DNA of 49,894 bases, taken from an uncultured Gilliamella sp. Its GTDB lineage: Bacteria; Pseudomonadota; Gammaproteobacteria; Enterobacterales; Orbaceae. Position numbers and translations under genes: made by a program. This document shows positions 48,115 through 49,894 of the stretch, piece after piece. Numbering within the stretch: the stretch's first letter is position 1; every line of letters begins with the position of its first letter. The stretch is from the NCBI GenBank assembly GCA_945271295.1, contig CALYPG010000019.1, positions 1 through 49,894 of the forward strand. The letters are read 5' to 3'. Below the pieces are notes generated by a model. The model ran no database searches. It worked only from the letters and a program-made list of their open reading frames with translations, and was not told the origin of the DNA.

Positions 48115-49692
48115 TTATTCGGTTGATGGTAAATCGAGTTTATTTAAAGTAATTTTAACTTTAATAATACGGTGACTTTCTATTTCGATTATTTCAAATA
48201 AGTAATCGCCAATTTGGATCGTTTCACCAACCTCAAGTAAATGCTGAGCTTTTTCCATCAACAGACCAGCGAGAGTATGGTATTCTCGTTTTTCATCAAT
48301 CTCAATAGGGATAAAACGCACTAATTCTTCAACAGGGATGTAGCCGTTGGCAATCCAACTGTTATTGTCCAGACATTGAATATCATGTTTAGCATCAATA
48401 TCTTCTTCTTCGGTTGGGAAATCACCGGCAATGGTTTCAATTATATCGGTAACTGAGACAACTCCTTGCATCGAACCAAATTCATCGACAACGAAGGCAA
48501 AATGGGTTTTGGCTTTTTTAAATTGATCTAATGCGACTAATAAAGATACTGTTTCCGGGAAGATTAGTGGCTGCTTGATAAGTGCGTTAATATCTATTGG
48601 TTCTTTATTTTGTAATACATCCTTTAATAGATCGTTAACTTGTATAATCCCTAAGGGTTCATCAATTGAAGCGTTATCTGTTACAACTAAACGCGAATGC
48701 GGATTATCAAAAATCTCTTTTAAAATAATCTCACGGTCGTCATTAATATTAACCATATCAACATCGAGTCGAGAGGTCATAATACTACTGACTGAACGCT
48801 GTGCAAGTCCAAGTACGCGTTCAACCATACTGAGTTCTTGATGATTAAAAACGGACACTTTTTTGTTGGTATCAGAGACTAAATCAATAGTATGGCTATC
48901 GGGATCTTCTTCGGCATCGCCTTTTAATAAATGCAAAATGGCTTCGGCGGTACGTTCACGTAGTGGTTTTTTATTTAATACCTTTCGTCGATTAAATATC
49001 GCCAATTGATTGAAAAATTCAATCATAATGGAGAAGCCGATTGCAGCATATAAATAACCTTTTGGAATAACAAAGCCAAATCCTTCGGCCACTAAACTAA
49101 AGCCAATCATTAATAAGAAGCTTAAACACAAAATCACTATCGTGGGATGGGAATTGACAAAATATGCAAGCGGTTTACTGGCAACCATCATAATACCTAT
49201 TGCGATGCACACAGCAATAATCATTACCGGAATATGTTCCACCATACCTACAGCGGTAATTACCGAATCGAGTGAGAAAACCGCGTCTAACACTACAATT
49301 TGTGCCACAACTGTCCAAAAATGCGAGGTTTTTTTCGGTTTGCCATCTTCATGTGATGCGCCTTCAAGACGTTCATTGAGTTCCATTGTTGCTTTAAATA
49401 GCAAAAATATCCCACCGATTAGCATTATTAGTTGCCGTGCATTGAAACTAATACCAAATGCGGAAAATAATGGTGTGGTAAGTGTGACCAACCAGCCAGT
49501 AAACATTAATAACAATATTCGGGTGACGAGAGCAAAGGCAAGACCTGTAATGCGTGCTTTATCGCGTAGTTGAGAAGGAAGTTTCTCGGCAAGAATGGCA
49601 ATGAAAACAATATTATCAATACCAAGGACAATTTCAAGTACAATAAGTGTGGATAAACCAATCCAGATTGTAGGATCCATGATCCATTCCAT
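48115..49692 (-). CDS. yoaE: TerC-domain membrane protein with CBS pair, YoaE-like
   Basis: A 525-residue inner-membrane protein. The TerC domain (about residues 1-235, seven helices) starts [13 protein letters not shown] and has [20 protein letters not shown] and [19 protein letters not shown], the two acidic metal-binding motifs of the family. It is followed by a CBS-domain pair (about 300-430) and a CorC/HlyC-type C-terminal domain (about 440-520). E. coli YoaE (518 aa) has this layout. TerC proteins have been linked to manganese export and to metalation of secreted proteins; the exact role of YoaE is not settled. ATG at 49680 (four codons later) is an alternative start. Confidence 0.88.
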   Translation of the reverse strand: MEWIMDPTIWIGLSTLIVLEIVLGIDNIVFIAILAEKLPSQLRDKARITGLAFALVTRILLLMFTGWLVTLTTPLFSAFGISFNARQLIMLIGGIFLLFKATMELNERLEGASHEDGKPKKTSHFWTVVAQIVVLDAVFSLDSVITAVGMVEHIPVMIIAVCIAIGIMMVASKPLAYFVNSHPTIVILCLSFLLMIGFSLVAEGFGFVIPKGYLYAAIGFSIMIEFFNQLAIFNRRKVLNKKPLRERTAEAILHLLKGDAEEDPDSHTIDLVSDTNKKVSVFNHQELSMVERVLGLAQRSVSSIMTSRLDVDMVNINDDREIILKEIFDNPHSRLVVTDNASIDEPLGIIQVNDLLKDVLQNKEPIDINALIKQPLIFPETVSLLVALDQFKKAKTHFAFVVDEFGSMQGVVSVTDIIETIAGDFPTEEEDIDAKHDIQCLDNNSWIANGYIPVEELVRFIPIEIDEKREYHTLAGLLMEKAQHLLEVGETIQIGDYLFEIIEIESHRIIKVKITLNKLDLPSTE

Positions 49693-49894
49693 ATGTCAGG
49701 TGATTACCTCTAATAAACACAGCACATGCTGCTTAGTAATTCTGTCTGTAATTGGTTAAATAATCAATAAAATATTTATAAAATTTGTTAGTTTTGTCAA
49801 AAACTTTCAGGAGTAGTATACGTTTTAGTATAAAATTAATCTTGAATTCAAGTACTAAGTGCGAATCTTAACTAAAATAATGGTGACAATAAAA
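49693..49894. other. Upstream region of the TerC/CBS gene
   Basis: AT-rich. On the minus strand TTGACA (about 49799-49794) is followed by AT-rich sequence including TATAAA, but at only 14 bases spacing, so the promoter is uncertain. No manganese (yybP-ykoY) riboswitch motif was seen. No gene is evident before the window ends. Confidence 0.4.

Noticed and set aside
49693-49894. Manganese (yybP-ykoY) riboswitch before the TerC-type gene
   Set aside because: TerC-family genes often carry one, but no matching conserved motifs could be found on the minus strand here.

Overview
The window is about 50 kb of AT-rich DNA from a gammaproteobacterium. Many proteins read like close relatives of Enterobacterales proteins: exact K-D-K-E spacing in RlmE, TrkH of 483 aa, DmsA of 815 aa, Hsp33 and Hsp15 as a pair. 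The base composition is far lower in GC than in enterics. Together with xylose, DMSO-reductase-type and allose-type catabolism and an adhesin-like protein, this fits a gut-associated Orbaceae bacterium (Gilliamella-like). That placement is inferred from memory of the families, not from a search.

Left part (1-13.3 kb): a copy of an rRNA-operon P1 promoter points off the left edge. It is followed by a DUF4184 membrane protein, gmhB, the methionine importer metNIQ with two MetJ boxes filling the promoter spacer, trmO, the hslR-hslO heat-shock pair, an AsmA/YicH-like envelope protein, and greA / yhbY / rlmE / ftsH / folP. The rrn-gmhB-metNIQ-trmO and yhbY-rlmE-ftsH-folP orders match E. coli. A candidate small RNA with two hairpins, overlapped by a sigma-54-like element, lies between trmO and hslO.

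Middle part (13.4-30.6 kb): a sugar cluster with a divergent RpiR-type regulator, rpiB, an AlsE-like epimerase and a PTS EIICB permease looks like allose or allulose use in which a PTS replaces the usual ABC importer and kinase. Next come a decayed small gene, ubiA, a complete dmsABC-dmsD type molybdoenzyme operon, parE-parC-djlA, trkH and a PhnA/YjdM zinc-ribbon protein.

Accessory stretch (30.6-34.0 kb): a methyltransferase gene broken by one in-frame stop, a very AT-rich secreted adhesin-like gene and a frameshifted IS3-family transposase relic, all just beside the str operon.

Right part (34.0-49.9 kb): the ribosomal str operon rpsL-rpsG-fusA-tuf with a strong promoter, then a xylose/xyloside island (xylR, an MFS sugar transporter, a cytoplasmic GH43 beta-xylosidase, xylB, xylA) with two CRP-like sites, an AdeP-like purine permease, a small unexplained ORF with its own terminator, and a TerC/CBS membrane protein related to YoaE. 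No tRNA, rRNA body, CRISPR array or intact insertion sequence was seen.
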